Shown here: positions 22,352-33,972 of the stretch, one piece after another
Layout: every line of letters begins with the position of its first letter
Numbering within the stretch: position 1 is the stretch's first letter
Source: Capsicum annuum
Lineage: Eukaryota > Streptophyta > Magnoliopsida > Solanales > Solanaceae
Direction: 5' to 3'
Assembly: GCF_002878395.1 (NCBI RefSeq)
Contig: NC_061121.1
Location: 44,512,133-44,576,132 of the forward strand
DNA: 64,000 bases
The notes under the pieces: model-generated
What the model saw: only the letters and a program-made list of their open reading frames with translations
What the model was told of the DNA's origin: nothing
Database searches by the model: none
Position numbers and translations under genes: made by a program

Positions 22352-22597
22352 ATGTGAATCATAAGGAGGTCATCAACATCAGGAGGTTTTCCAAAAGGTC
22401 ATTGTGTAGTATGCGTAGGAGAGAGTTAAAAGAAGACACTTTTCGTGCCAGTATCATACTTGAACCAACCATCATTTCAAAACTTGTTAGCTCAAGCTGA
22501 AGAAGAGTTTGGCTTTGATAATCCAATCGGCGGTCTTACAATACATTGCAGAGAGGATGTATTCATTGATCTCACTTCCCGCTTGAGGAGATTATAA
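22352..22597 (+). pseudogene. SAUR-family gene, copy A, nonsense-mutated
   Basis: The sequence aligns base for base in length (246 bp) with the intact gene at 55294-55539. It reads [20 protein letters not shown], then [19 protein letters not shown] and ends LTSRLRRL. The second codon is TGA (ATG TGA at 22352-22357), and another stop (TAA) falls in GAGAGTTAAAAG near 22427. SAUR genes are small auxin-inducible growth regulators. This one cannot be translated from its normal start. It lies divergent to the kelch fragment, as in copy C. Confidence 0.9.
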
Positions 22598-23594
22598 GTA
22601 GGACCATGGCGCAACTTCTTCAGCCCATGAAATTTTGTAATGCAATAGGATTAGAAACGAGAAAGATGAAATGTAGTAATTAGGTCACTTCCATATGAAT
22701 TGTACTTGACAAAGAAAGAAAACAATTCCGTGTTTTCGCTCAACCATTTTGTATAGAAGAAGTAAAGAAGGATTTTCTGCTAGTAAACATATAGTAAATA
22801 ATGATTTAAGCAAATTTTTTCCAGTCACTTGATTTGAAGACTCAAATCTTTTATCCTTTCTGTTTCCTCATTCAGTAATCAGTTGATATTTTGCCGGATA
22901 CACTGCTGGCTTTAATGACACAAGCAATTAAGTATAACGATCACTACTTACTGCTCTTCGACCCTTCTTTGTTTGACTGTACGTTATAATTCCTAATTCT
23001 ACAATCCCCAAATCTACAGATACAAAGTATATTTGAACATGCATCTGTGCAGGTAAACTCCTTATCTGGAATTAGGGAATTGCAGAATTTGATACTTTCT
23101 TTTGCTTTTTCTTCCGTCTTAATTTCTAGGCTTAAGCTACCATTGATTCTAGCAGAGAAGCAAGAGAAAGGTATTTTTCTTTACAAATATACCAAATTCG
23201 GTTTCGTTGACCAAATACACCATAGTAGAGGCTTTCCATAACTGGTTTAAACTTAAAGATACTTTACTCTTCATTCCACTGTTCATTCCACTAAGCATAT
23301 TGTAGACCATGGTATTGTCACTCAATATAAATGCACTACTGAAAATCTTCATGATTCGTTATAACTTGCTCAACCACTTTATTTTAACAGTTCCTTCATC
23401 TTGATATGTGTCTTGTTTACATCCGAGTCATAAGCTAATTGAAATAAATACTTACAAATATCTTGATATTTGTGTGACTATGGCAAGTCTATTGAAAATA
23501 ACCTCTCTACCTCCGAGATAGAGGTAATGTCAGCGTATTCTCAACCCTCTCGACCCTCCCTATTGTTGAGATTAGAAAGTTGGTTATAAAGTTG
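22598..23594 (+). repeat. Downstream flank of copy A, paralogous to 55540-56601
   Basis: Non-coding. It aligns closely with the flank of the SAUR in copy C and, over its second half (from about 23060), with copy D (39927-40480). It ends at the target duplication AGTTG (23590-23594) of the inserted copia element. Confidence 0.8.
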
Positions 23595-24642
23595 TGTTAT
23601 TTCCACAATACATTTGGGTATCAGAATTTGTATATTGCAACAGCTACTTCAACTCGAGTTCAAGTATGAACAAGAACACAATGAAGTATAAATACCCTCA
23701 ACACAAGATCAAAATGACCTTTCCAAGAGGTATATTTATTTTTTCAGAAAATAAAGATGAAACAGAAATGATTAAAGCCATGTAGTACGAATTCACGGAT
23801 TTTCCTTAAGGAATAATTCCCCTTTCTATGTCTGACTATAGCGGTACCTCAAAAATAGGCAGATTCTTCGAAAACACTCACGGTTTGAATGATCACACTT
23901 AGAGTATTTTTAAGACAAGAAGAAGAAGTTTTTAATTTGAAAATTTCTGTATTTTCTATCTTTAACCTGTGTATGAAAACTAGGTTATTTATAGCCACAA
24001 GATGCCTCTTTAGAAAGGAGGCAATGGTTTACTCCAAAAGTTTCATCAAAGATTGCATCCTTTCCTAAACAGTCATATCTTTCTATGATTCAGTGTGTCT
24101 TTTGCTGAATGGTTGCATCTATTTATTCAACCAGTGCATCAGTTCAGTTAAGTAACATAAAATAGTGCACCTGTTCTGAAGCAATGCAACATTTCCGAAG
24201 CAGTGCAACTGTTTTGTGTCACTATTCACGTAAAACAGCAGCATCGTGTCAGTAACACTGCATGTAAATGGAGGATTAAAACTGAAATATTTCCTGTGTT
24301 TTTCATCATTGTTTAGATTTTGTCAAATAAAATTTGTCCAAAAATAAAGATCTCATCGATCGATCATTTTTCAAATCCAAATATGAACCCGAGGCCGAGC
24401 CGAGCGAGTGACGACGACGACGGCCTGAGGCATCTCTATTTCCTTGCCTCACTTACCATGTGGAGTAAGTTTTTCACAATATGAGCACTAAAAAGTTCTC
24501 TTCTTCCACCAATGTGGGAGAAAGAGTAAACTTGCCAAAATTGAGTACACTTTTCATTTTTGGTGTTAACTTAATTTTTTTTCCCCTTCCACTTGATTTC
24601 TCCATTTTCCGTTCAACACACATTCATTACTATGAACCCAAA
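23595..24642 (-). repeat. 3' LTR of the minus-strand copia element
   Basis: It pairs with 29309-30436. Compared with that copy it lacks roughly 45 bp around 23820-23835, and its outer element-side end reads CCCAAA instead of CCCACA. Confidence 0.88.
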
Positions 24643-25206
24643 AATCCGCCACATGAATGGGGAATGGCTATTTTTCATAAAACTTTTACGGATAAGTATG
24701 TGATTATCAAGCAAAGACTGATTGCATCTAGATAAGTGGGTTTCCCTTTGAACTTTCCGTAATGAACATGCATCGGATGCATTCGGTCAATTGGTAGATT
24801 TAATATCTTTGAACCGTCGAGCTTTAATGTACACCTAGACAACACATGTCACACAACCAGCCTTTTACCATTTATGGTTCTTACGGTTTTGTTCTTTTCA
24901 GCCATGAACACGTCCCGATTTTCATGAGAGCTTAGAGAATAGGCCTTTACTAAAATTCTCTTTGAAGCGTCTTCCATTTGGCCCACACATAGGTGATTTC
25001 TAAACGTTCAATCCTATAGATTAAACTATTTGGTCAAATCTACCAAATTTAGATAATCATTAAAAGACTTTTCACCTTAAGTCTTATCTTTGTTTACTAT
25101 ACATTGTCTACATCAGGAGAATGGGCTGGGTAATTGACAATGTTGAACCTATCAGACACAACTTTGTTTGATCTCCTTGAACCTAGATCTTGAGATCTCC
25201 AGTCTT
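24643..25206 (-). other. Non-coding 3' region of the copia element
   Basis: Spacer between the RNase H end and the 3' LTR on the minus strand. No supported gene. Confidence 0.6.
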
Positions 25207-26640
25207 CTAGGTAGAGTTACCGCCATGCTGACTCATCCTAGTCCTTAAACTCATTCCCTTGGATGTCCTTTCTACTCCTCTAGATAGGCCTTTTGTAAGT
25301 GGATCCGAAACATTATCCTTTGACTTTACATAGTCTACAGTGATAATTCTACTAGAGAGAAGTTCTCTTACGTTATTATGTCTTCGTCTTATATGATGAG
25401 ATTTACCGTTATGCATCACGCTCCCTGCCCTACCTATTGCCGCTTAGCTATCACAGTGTATACATACTGGTGCCACTGGCTTGGGCCAATACGGAGTATC
25501 TTCCAAGAAATTCCAGAGCCATTCTTCTTCTTCATCAGCTTTATCTAATGCGATAAATTTAGATTCTATTGTAGAGCGAGCGATACAAGTCTGGTTGGAT
25601 GATTTCCAAGAAATTGCTCCTCCACCAATAGTAAATACATATCCACTTGTGGATTTTACTTCATTTAATCCGGTGATCCAATTTGCATAACTATATACTT
25701 CAAGTACCGCAGGATATTTATTATAAAGCAAAGTATAATTTTGAGTGTATTTAACATACCCCCAAAACTTTTTTCATTGCTATCCAGTGAGTTTTGTTGG
25801 GATTACTCATGTACCGACTAAATTTACTTATAGCGCATGCTATGTATGGTCGTGTACAGTTTATTATATATATTAAATATCCCAATACTCTTGCGTACTC
25901 CAATTGCGAGTCACTTTTACCTTCATTCTTTCAAAGTGCAAAACTAGCATCCAATGGAGTCTTGGCAATACCGAATTCCATATACTTGAACTTGTCAAGT
26001 ACCTTTTCGATATAATGAGATTGTGACAATGCCAACACTTGTGGAGTTCGATGGATTCTTATACCTAAGATGACATCTGCAACTCCAAGGTCCTTCATAT
26101 CAAACTTGCTCTCGAGCATTTATTTTGTTGTATTTATGTTAGAAATATCTCTACTGATGATCAACATATCATCCACATATAAACATATAATGACTTGGTG
26201 ATTTGGAGTGTCTTTAATATAGACATATTTATCACATTCATTTATTTTGAATCTATTTGTCAACATGGTTTGGTCAAACTGCATATGCCATTATTTTTGT
26301 GCTTGATTTAGTCCATGTAATGACTTGATAAGTTTACACACCTTGTTTTCCTTTCCTAGAACCACAAAACCCTCAGGTTGTTCCATGTAAATTTCTTCCT
26401 CCAAATCTCTATTTAGGAATGCCGTTTTTACATCCATTTGATGGATTTAAAGATCATATACCACCACCAAGGAAATTAACATTCGAGTATGTATCAAAGT
26501 AATAAAGGCCTTCCTTCTGTTTGAAGCTTTTTACTACAAGTCTTGCCTTGTATTTGTCAATAGTACGATCCGCCTTTATTTTCCTTTTGAAGATCCATTT
26601 AGAACCTAAACGTTTATTTTCGGGAGGAATGTCAACCAAT
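25207..26640 (-). pseudogene. Copia reverse transcriptase and RNase H, decayed
   Basis: From right to left the minus strand reads NKRLGSKWIFKRKIKADRTI (start of the polymerase), [31 protein letters not shown] (catalytic Asp pair, near 26165-26185), KFDMKDLGVADVILGIRIHR, then RNase H with [30 protein letters not shown] and NVSDPLTKGLSRG near 25260. Stops and frameshifts fall near 26454, 26119, 25930, 25440 and elsewhere. SYANW replaces the usual SDANW, so one RNase H acidic residue is lost. Confidence 0.88.
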
Positions 26641-27600
26641 TCCCATGTATGGTTGTTTAATATTGAATCAATCGTACTATTGACTGCTTCTTTCCAAAAG
26701 GATGAGTCTGAAGCCGGCGTCTCTTCTTTAAATGTTTGAGGCTCATTTTCTAAGAGAAATATTACAAAATCCGATCCAAACGAAGTTGACGTTCTTTAAT
26801 GTGTACTACATCTTGTATTTTCTTCATTATGTACATTATCACTTGGTTCATCTCGAGGTCGTTTAGATCCTCCACTAGACTGTTCATGTCTAATTTTATA
26901 TGGGTAAATGTTTTCAAAAAATTCAGCATTGTCTGATTCAATTACCCACACTTTGAAATATTTCAAGTTAGGTTTCCTTCCTTTCCATTTTTTGTAAGAA
27001 ATTGATTGTGTCTTACTATGGGAAAGTCTATCGAGTATATGATTGGCCGTAAGGATAGCCTCCCCCTATATGTTTTGCGGTAAACCACAACTTATAAGTA
27101 AGGCATTCATCATTTCCTTCAAAGTTCAGTTTTTTCTTTCTGCAATTCCATTAGATTGAGGTGAATACAACGCCGTAGTTTGATGGATTATTCCATTCTC
27201 TACACATATTTGTGCAAAGGGAGATTCATATTCTCTACCCCTATCACTTCTTATCATTTTGATCTTCTTATATAACTGATTTTCAACTTCAGTTTTATAT
27301 TGCCTAAACGCATCTATTGCTTCATCCTTACTATTTTGCAAGTAGACATAACAATATCTAGTGCAATCGTCAATAAAAGTTATGAAATACTTCTTCCTAC
27401 CACAAGATAGTGTTGACTTTATATCACAAATGTCAGTGTGTATTAAGTCTAAGGGATTCAAATTCCTTTCAACGGACTTATAAGGATACTTGCATACTTC
27501 GATTCCACACACGTTTGATAATTTTATTTATTGCACTCAAAGTTTGGCAAAAATTCTAAGTTAATCAGTTTTCATAACATTTTATAATTAACATGGCCTA
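26641..27600 (-). pseudogene. Copia integrase, core largely open
   Basis: The open part at 27512-27126 covers LDLIHTDICDIKS, FITFIDDCTRYCYVYLQNS, MIRSDRGREYESP and PQSNGIAERKN. The three catalytic acids (Asp in HTDICD, Asp in RSDRG, Glu in AERKN) are all present. Left of 27126 the sequence continues with stops (EMMNALLISCGLPQNI, ILTANHILDRL, SYKKWKGRKPNLKYFKVW) and then the linker (GSKRPRDEPSDNVHNEE), before joining the polymerase. A 5' part of the zinc domain is degraded around 27513-27600. Confidence 0.85.
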
Positions 27601-27610
27601 AACGTTTATG

Positions 27611-28036
27611 TCATAAATCATAAGACTCAAGCAAATATGACGAATTTGAACTTTTATTCATTTCAACAGGCATTACATTCATCCTATAAAGGCCCTCCGT
27701 GAGATAGCCTTTTCCTACATACATTTCTCCTTTGCTCACTATAGTTTTTCCAGAAATGGTTACACATTTGAATCCATTCTTATCTAAGAGTGAAACAAAA
27801 ATTAAATTCCTACGTAACTCCGGAACATATAACACATTGTTCAGTGTCAAGACCTTGCTGGAAGTCATCTTTAGGCAAATTTTTTCTATTTCCTCCACTT
27901 TAGCAGTAGCGGAGTTGGCCATGTAAAGCATTTCTTCTACTTGAGCTAGAGCAAATGACGAGAACAACTCTTTATTTGCGCAAATATGGCGTGTGGCACC
28001 TAAATCCATCCACCATTCGCGTGGATTCCCCACCAA
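27611..28036 (-). pseudogene. Copia protease region
   Basis: It is in frame with the gag to its right, separated by a single stop at about 28040. The active site region reads EWWMDLGATRHICANKELFS, with the normal Asp-Ser-Gly changed to Asp-Leu-Gly. The remainder (ALTLNNVLYVPELRRNLIF-type, then GLYRMNVMPVEMN) matches the protease to gag-pre-integrase linker of copia polyproteins. Confidence 0.85.
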
Positions 28037-28039
28037 GTT

Positions 28040-29062
28040 TCATTCCGTGAACATAGCACACAAATCATTATATTCTTGGTTGGACTCAATCATATTCGCT
28101 TGGTCCTTTTTCTTGCCTTTCTTCGGGGCTTGACAATCTGTGGACTTGTGGCCAATTTTGCCACAATTGAAGCATTTTTCCTTGAACTTTGTATTGGGTT
28201 GATTGCTTCCATGTTCAACTTTCTTTCTTTTCTTCGAGTTGTTTTGGCTATCTTCTACAATATGTGCTTCACTCATTGTAGAATTTCCCTTTGACCTTCT
28301 TTCAATATCTTTATTTTCCAGTTCAATACGAAGATGGATGATAAGATCTTCAATGTACATCTCCTTGCGCTTATGCTTTAAGTAGTTTTTGATATCTTTC
28401 CACAAAGGTGGTAGCTTCTCAACTATTGCTGCTACTTGGAAAGCATCATTCACAATTAAACCTACAAAACAGTTTATGTGAGTATTATGAACATTTTTAA
28501 TTTGTTCGACTAAGGTATTTTTCAAAAATATACCTTCTTCTAGGAGATCATGTATGATGACTTGCAACTCCTGTACTTGAGAGACAACAACTTTGCTATC
28601 AATTATTTTGAAATCCAGGAACCGTGCAACAAGGAATTTCTTAATTCCCGCATCTTTTGTTCTATATTTCCATTCAAGTTCCCCCCACAGTTCTTTTGAT
28701 GTCTTGGTTCCACTATAGACATTATAGAGGTCGTCTTGGAGACCACTTAGAATATAGTTCCTGTAAAGGAAATTCGAATATTTCCAAGATTCTATAATAA
28801 CAAAGCAGTCCTTGTTCGAGGTTCCCTCGGGCACCTCGGGAGCGTCTTATCTAGTGAACCGTTGTAGAAATAAAGTGGTGAGGTAAAAGAACATCTTTTG
28901 ATGCCACCACTTGAAGTCGATGCCAGAAAATTTTTCAGGTTTCTCCGCCGGCGCCATCGTTGGAGGAGAATTTGTGCGAGTTGATGTGGCAATATTATTT
29001 GCCCCCATAGACGTTTTCGCATCCGTCATTTGACTTTCAGATGTCATTTTTCCTGTCACCAC
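28040..29062 (-). pseudogene. Copia gag with CCHC knuckle
   Basis: The N-terminal piece 29062-28847 starts MVTGKMTSESQMTDAKTS and contains PAEKPEKFSGIDFKWWHQKM, a typical copia gag start. After a frame change near 28850 the open stretch 28834-28040 carries the gag core (YILSGLQDDLYNVYSGTKTS, KYRTKDAGIKKFLVARFLDF, AAIVEKLPPLWKDIKNYLKH), a Lys/Asp-rich hinge, and CFNCGKIGHKSTDC near 28130-28175. An insertion of about 20 codons after LLEEG relative to relatives may be a local duplication of leader-like sequence. Confidence 0.88.
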
Positions 29063-29308
29063 AAGACAGAAAATTAGTATTTTTCATAATACTATTAATA
29101 AAGTTAAATAACTTTAAACTCTTCTTCTTCTTGTTTCTAGTTAACGATGAAGTTTTTATTACTTCGAATCGTCAACCAAGTGAATCTTAACTTGTGATGA
29201 AGATTTTATATATTCTAATCACTAGTTAAATTCAATCGGAGTAGAAAGCTTAAGCTTTAATCTCCAAAAATAAGTAATATTGATTCTGTAAGGGTTTTTC
29301 CTTAAGAT
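29063..29308 (-). other. Leader of the copia element
   Basis: Untranslated leader between the 5' LTR (right) and gag. A clear tRNA-complementary primer site was not recognised beside the LTR. Confidence 0.5.
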
Positions 29309-30436
29309 TGTTATTTCCACAATATATTCGGGTATGCAGAATCTGTATATTGCAACAACAACTTCAACTCAAGTTCAAGTAAGAACAAGAACACAATGAA
29401 GTATCAAGTACCCTTAACACAAGATCAAAATGACCTTTCAAAGAGGTATATTTATTCTTTTAGAAAATAAAGATGAACTAGAAATGATTAAGTCCAAGTA
29501 GTCCCAATTCACGGATTTTCCTTAAGGAATAATTCCCCTCACTGTACCCGAGGTTATGGAATTTTCCTCCCAGGATAAAATGTCCTTCAATCCGACTATA
29601 GTGGTACCTCAAATAGGCGGATTCTTCGAACACACTCACGGTTTGAATGATCACACTTAGAGTATTTTTAAGACAAGAAGAAGAAGTTTTTAATTTGAAA
29701 TTTTTTGTATTTTCTATCTTTAACCTGTGGATGAAAACTAGGTTATTTATAGCCACAAGATGCCTCTTCAGAAAGGAGGAAATGGTTCACTCTAAAGGTT
29801 GCACCTTTGCTGTAAATTCATGTCTGTTCATCAAAGATTGCATCCTTTCCTGAACAGTCATATATTTCTATGAGTCAGTGTGTATTTTGCAGAATGGTTG
29901 CATCTGTTTATTCAACCAGTGCATCAGTTTAGTTAAGTAACATAAAATAGTGCACCTGTTCTGAAGCAATGCAACATTTCCGAAGCAGTGCAACTGTTCT
30001 GTGTCACTGTTCACGCGTCACTGTTTACGTAAAACAGTAGCATCATGTCATTGTTACTGCATGTAAATGGAGGATTAAAACTCAGAAATATTTCCTACGT
30101 TTTTCATCATTGTTCAAATTTTGTCAATTAAAATTTGTCCAAAAAGAAAGAACTCATCGATCGATCATTTTCCAAATCCAAATCCGAAGCCGAGCCGAGT
30201 GAGAGACGATGACGACGGTGTAAGGTATCTCTATTTCCTTGCCTCAATTACCATGTGGAGTAAGTGTTTCACAATATAAACACTAAAAAGTTCTCTTCTT
30301 CCACCAATGTGGGAGAAAGAGTAAACTTGCCAAAATTGAGTACACTTTCCATTTTTGGTGTTAACTTAATTTTTTTCCCCTTCTACTTGATTTCTTCATT
30401 TTCCATTCAACACACTTTCATTATTATGAACCCACA
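29309..30436 (-). repeat. 5' LTR of the minus-strand copia element (1128 bp)
   Basis: On the plus strand it begins TGTTATTTCCACAATATATT and ends ATTATGAACCCACA. It is more complete than the left copy. Confidence 0.9.
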
Positions 30437-30439
30437 AGT

Positions 30440-30670
30440 TGATGGGAGTTGAGGCTTGTTAGTACATACTATTAACATGTGTTGTTAGTTAGTTAGAGGT
30501 AAGTTGGAAGTGACAGTTCTCACTATACAGTTGCCACAAGGAGCCAAATTACTCTACAAATAGAATGTAATAGCAGCTCATTTTACCCAAACTAATTTAG
30601 TTACTGAAATTGCACCCTTTTAGATTCTTCTTTTCTCTTAGTGTTCTTAGCTCATGTAGAAGTTTTAACA
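30440..30670 (+). repeat. Short copia-type LTR
   Basis: About 230 bp, from TGATGGGAGTTGAGGCTTGTTAG to GTAGAAGTTTTAACA, immediately followed by a perfect primer site. A truncated copy of the same LTR follows the duplicated flank in copy C (56602-56684), so this LTR was already present before the segment was duplicated. Confidence 0.8.
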
Positions 30671-30682
30671 TGGTATCAGAGC
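30671..30682 (+). promoter_or_regulatory. Perfect tRNA-Met-type primer-binding site
   Basis: TGGTATCAGAGC directly follows the LTR end TTTTAACA. This is the standard primer site of plant copia elements and confirms the LTR border. Confidence 0.9.
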
Positions 30683-31082
30683 TAACAACCACTTATTCAA
30701 GGCTATGATTGATGCTTGAGATCATTGATCACATGCAATCAGTAGAGAACTCTGCAATGGTTTAGCTCATCTCACCTTGAAGACTACAACCATAGCGATC
30801 ACATGCAAGTTTACTGCAGAAGCTACACAAACTGCAGCTACACCTGTAAATATGGATGCACAATCTAGTATAATTGAAATTGACAATAATCATCCCTTAT
30901 ATATGCATGCTAATGACACTCTAGGTAGATCCCTGATATCCATTAACCTTACAATTATGCCCTGTGGAGTCGATTTGTGACAATTAGTCTTATAGGGAAG
31001 AATAAGGTTGGGATTGTTGATGGTCGTTATCCTAAATCTCATTTTGATGAGTCTGTACGTGATTAATGGGAAAATTTTGCTT
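30683..31082 (+). pseudogene. Start of a copia gag, cut off
   Basis: Around 30850-31080 the plus strand reads NNHPLYMHANDTLGRSLISI, then GKNKVGIVDGRYPKSHFDES. This is the conserved gag start (DUF4219-like) of many short copia elements. It has stops near 30979 and 31065. It ends abruptly near 31083, where sequence of a different element (Sirevirus-like) takes over. Confidence 0.75.
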
Positions 31083-33972
31083 GACATGTTCCATCAATGG
31101 AAAAACCTGGAAGCTTACTAATAGAGGGAATTGGAGGAACCTCAACTGAGGGAACTCATTCTAAAGGCACACCGATAGCGGGAACAGAACCAACAACCAC
31201 TCCAGCTCAATCCAATCATAGTGATCCTAGCAGCTCTCAAGGTATAGTCCCAAGAGGATACAAGTGCCAAGGATCCCATCCTACTAAAAATGTTCTTATT
31301 GACCTCACCTCAGGAATCAACACAAGATTTGGACTGAGGAGCATGTGTTCTTTCAAAGCCTTGTTGTTTGTGACTGAACCAGACAAAGTGGATGAAGTAC
31401 TTCTTGATGCTGATTGGATCATATTTAATCACCTGGTCCACTGAGATACAAAACTCAGTAGCTTTGTCTATTGTTGAGGCTGAGTATTTTACAGCTCAAT
31501 TGTGTTGGATTAAGCAACAACTCTTGGATATATTTGCACTAAAGCATTGGGTAAAGAGAACTTTGAAAAGAATATATTAGAATTAGGGATGATTAAGATT
31601 GCATGAACGCCCTTCAATGATTTACTAGAATTCCCCATTCTTTGTTAGGCCTAAGCTAAAATGTTGAGTAAGTCAGTCTTACACATTATGTTGTGTGTCC
31701 TAATTCCAAAATTTTGGACTAAATTGATTAAATTGTATCTTAATTTGTGCTGAGATACTGGGTCATACAAGTATATTTGTCTATGCTTTTAAAACCTTCC
31801 TATATGATCTTACATTAATATTTTCTAAAATCATCTAGATGAAACATCTAAGTTCACTTGGTCCCTCAATTAGTTATGTCTGTAATCGCCAAGTCCCAAG
31901 AGTCCATCCTTTTCAAAAAGGCTGCCACAGCCTTCCCATCATAGCTAGCCAACCTATTCATATTAGACTCTATTTCAACTACAAATATACCTCTACCTTT
32001 ACATGTCATCTTCTAAAACTTCTCACCTTCAATACCACAAATTGCCTCACCCAAAAATCAACATACACACTATATATATATCTTATGAAAAGTGTGTTTC
32101 TCCACTTACTCAATGGATTCCTCTTCATTATCTTCTGATACGACCAAATCCAAACCACCCAGTGAATGTAACTTTACCTAATTGGTGCTTTAAGCTACTG
32201 CTAACACCATAATTCACATTCCTCCAACAATCCCAGATAAGTTATCAAATTTTTCTACCTGGACAAACTACCAAAACCCATTCTCAAAATTCTCTACTAG
32301 TCCTAACACCTCAACTTATGAGGTTACTGATATTGTTCTTGTCAAATCATCGACCCTGATAATGTTTCTATTGTTAATCTTGTTCCTAGAAAGGTCAGAT
32401 CCCAGCCAAAAAGAAACTAATTTTCTACTTCTATTGTTGTCGATGAGATTCGGTTTCTTGATGAACTATGGCATTTTACTGCCTCTCCTCAAAATCCTCA
32501 CACTCACCGTAAAAAAGCAACAAGAGGAGGAATCTCCTCCTAAAGCACTTCATGCCAGCAAAAAAAGTGTGTTGCAACACCTGTTCCTACTCCTACCTCT
32601 TCTTTTCCAGATGCATGGGTTTGTTCTGTGAGAAAGGGCCAATCAGTAAAATGTCCTATTTCTAAATCCTTAGTTTTCATCCTCCCTCTCCCACCCCCAA
32701 TTCCAAAGTCACTTCAAAATCTTCATTCACTTCCAAATTCTCTTAGCCAAAATCTTTCTCTCATTCCAAGAAATAGGTTCCAAAACCTGTTTCTTCATAT
32801 TCCTCAAATTCTGAGGCAACTCAGGATGCCCCTACTGAGCAGGATACAAACTTTAAGATTGAGGAACTGACTAATACCCTTAATATTCAAGTGGGTTATG
32901 TTCTTTACTTTCAGAAGAAAAAGCTCACTCGTGGAAGAGTAGTTACTGGTTTTTGGTAACCCTGCAATAGATATCTTATTACCCAAATTGGAGATGCAAG
33001 GATGGTCACATTTGTTTCTTCAAGGTAATCTACAACAAAAATTTGGGAAAACAAAGCTGTATGAATTCTACTCTAATAGGTTTGCACATGGTGAACTATT
33101 TTCTACTACTGTGAGAGGGATCCTTATTAACCTAGTAGTTGCTGATATTGCAAGAATCCTGCACATTCCTATGGGTGGTTGGTGTTACTATGTGATGTTT
33201 GATTGGCCTTCTCTTGACAATCTTACTTCTGCCCTTTACATTTCTAGGCAATTTTCTGTAATCCTCAGCTTCTACATAACCGTCAGGTTATTAAGAGGGA
33301 TATGTCTCCTTTTCATTAGCTCTATTTTGATGTTTTCCATAATATGGTCACTCTTAAGAAAGAAAGAAGGACTAAGGGAAATTTTCTTGATCTGACACTC
33401 ATGGAGCTGTTGGATAATGAAGTAACGATTAACCTGCCTAGGCTTATTGTTAAGCATATGCAAAGGGTTCTTGTCAAAGATACAAAAGGACATGCCCTTC
33501 TCTATGAATTTTGGCTTGCCTCTATGTTTGAGGATTATTAGATGCTAGTTCAAGTGTGGTCTATACAAACCACCAAAGAAGTTATAGGGTCAGCGAGTTG
33601 TATGGAACTAATTATTTCAATGAGAAGTGTTGATAATCCTATACAACGGTTGAGAAAAATTCTTGAATAATTCGACTTGGAAGTTGACCAAGAATGAGAA
33701 ATATATAAAAATGCTCAGGCTACTGACTTGGAAGCTTCCCAAGTGAATTGAAACATGTTTAGGTTGCTCATAATGTTAAAAAAAATGGAACTCCTTGCTC
33801 GAATTACTACTCTTCAAGCTAATCTGGAATGAGAAAGATCTGAAAATGCTCATACTGTGCTGCTGACTTAGTATATACAATTTGTTTCCTCTACCTCGTC
33901 CAACTCTTACAGCCTTAGGACTATTTTTTTCCCATGTGTGGCCATAGTTGTTTCATCTTGTTATTTTTGAAA
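31083..33972 (+). mobile_element. Sirevirus-like 3' fragment with internal deletion
   Basis: From 31097 to 31440 the frame reads the integrase-to-polymerase linker (SSSQGIVPRGYKCQGSHPTK, FGLRSMCSFKALLF) homologous to 13500-13740. It then jumps to the end of RNase H (CTKALGKENFEKN, about 31535), deleting the polymerase. A non-coding stretch and the extra 3' ORF follow from about 32110 (ATGGATTCCTCTTC) to 33541. The domain GWSHLFLQGNLQQKFGK to GGWCYYVMFDWPSLDNL (32988-33250) is open. The continuation 33344-33541 is in another frame. Coiled-coil-like remnants run to about 33870. The fragment resumes at 35473 after the inserted Mutator-like element. Confidence 0.8.
32988..33541 (+). pseudogene. 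Extra 3' ORF domain of the Sirevirus-like fragment, frameshifted
   Basis: Residues 1-80 of the open piece 32988-33395 match the second half of the ORF at 16011-16865 (RNRF/NGV and GGWxxYV blocks). After a frameshift near 33340-33395, the piece 33344-33541 (KKERRTKGNFLDLTLMELLD, HMQRVLVKDTKGHALLYEFW) gives the downstream part that is missing in the first copy. Together they show that the original protein was longer than the 284 codons left at 16011. Function unknown. Confidence 0.65.

Larger units (their letters stand above)
23595..30436 (-). mobile_element. Full-length Ty1/copia element on the minus strand (6842 bp)
   Basis: It is flanked by an exact target duplication AGTTG (23590-23594 and 30437-30441). 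In its own orientation the LTR starts TGTGGGTTC and ends GGAAATAACA. Domains read gag, protease, integrase, reverse transcriptase, RNase H from right to left. Several stops make it inactive, but long open stretches remain and most catalytic residues are intact. It is younger in look than the Sirevirus-like element. It was inserted two bases inside an older short copia LTR (30440). Confidence 0.93.
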
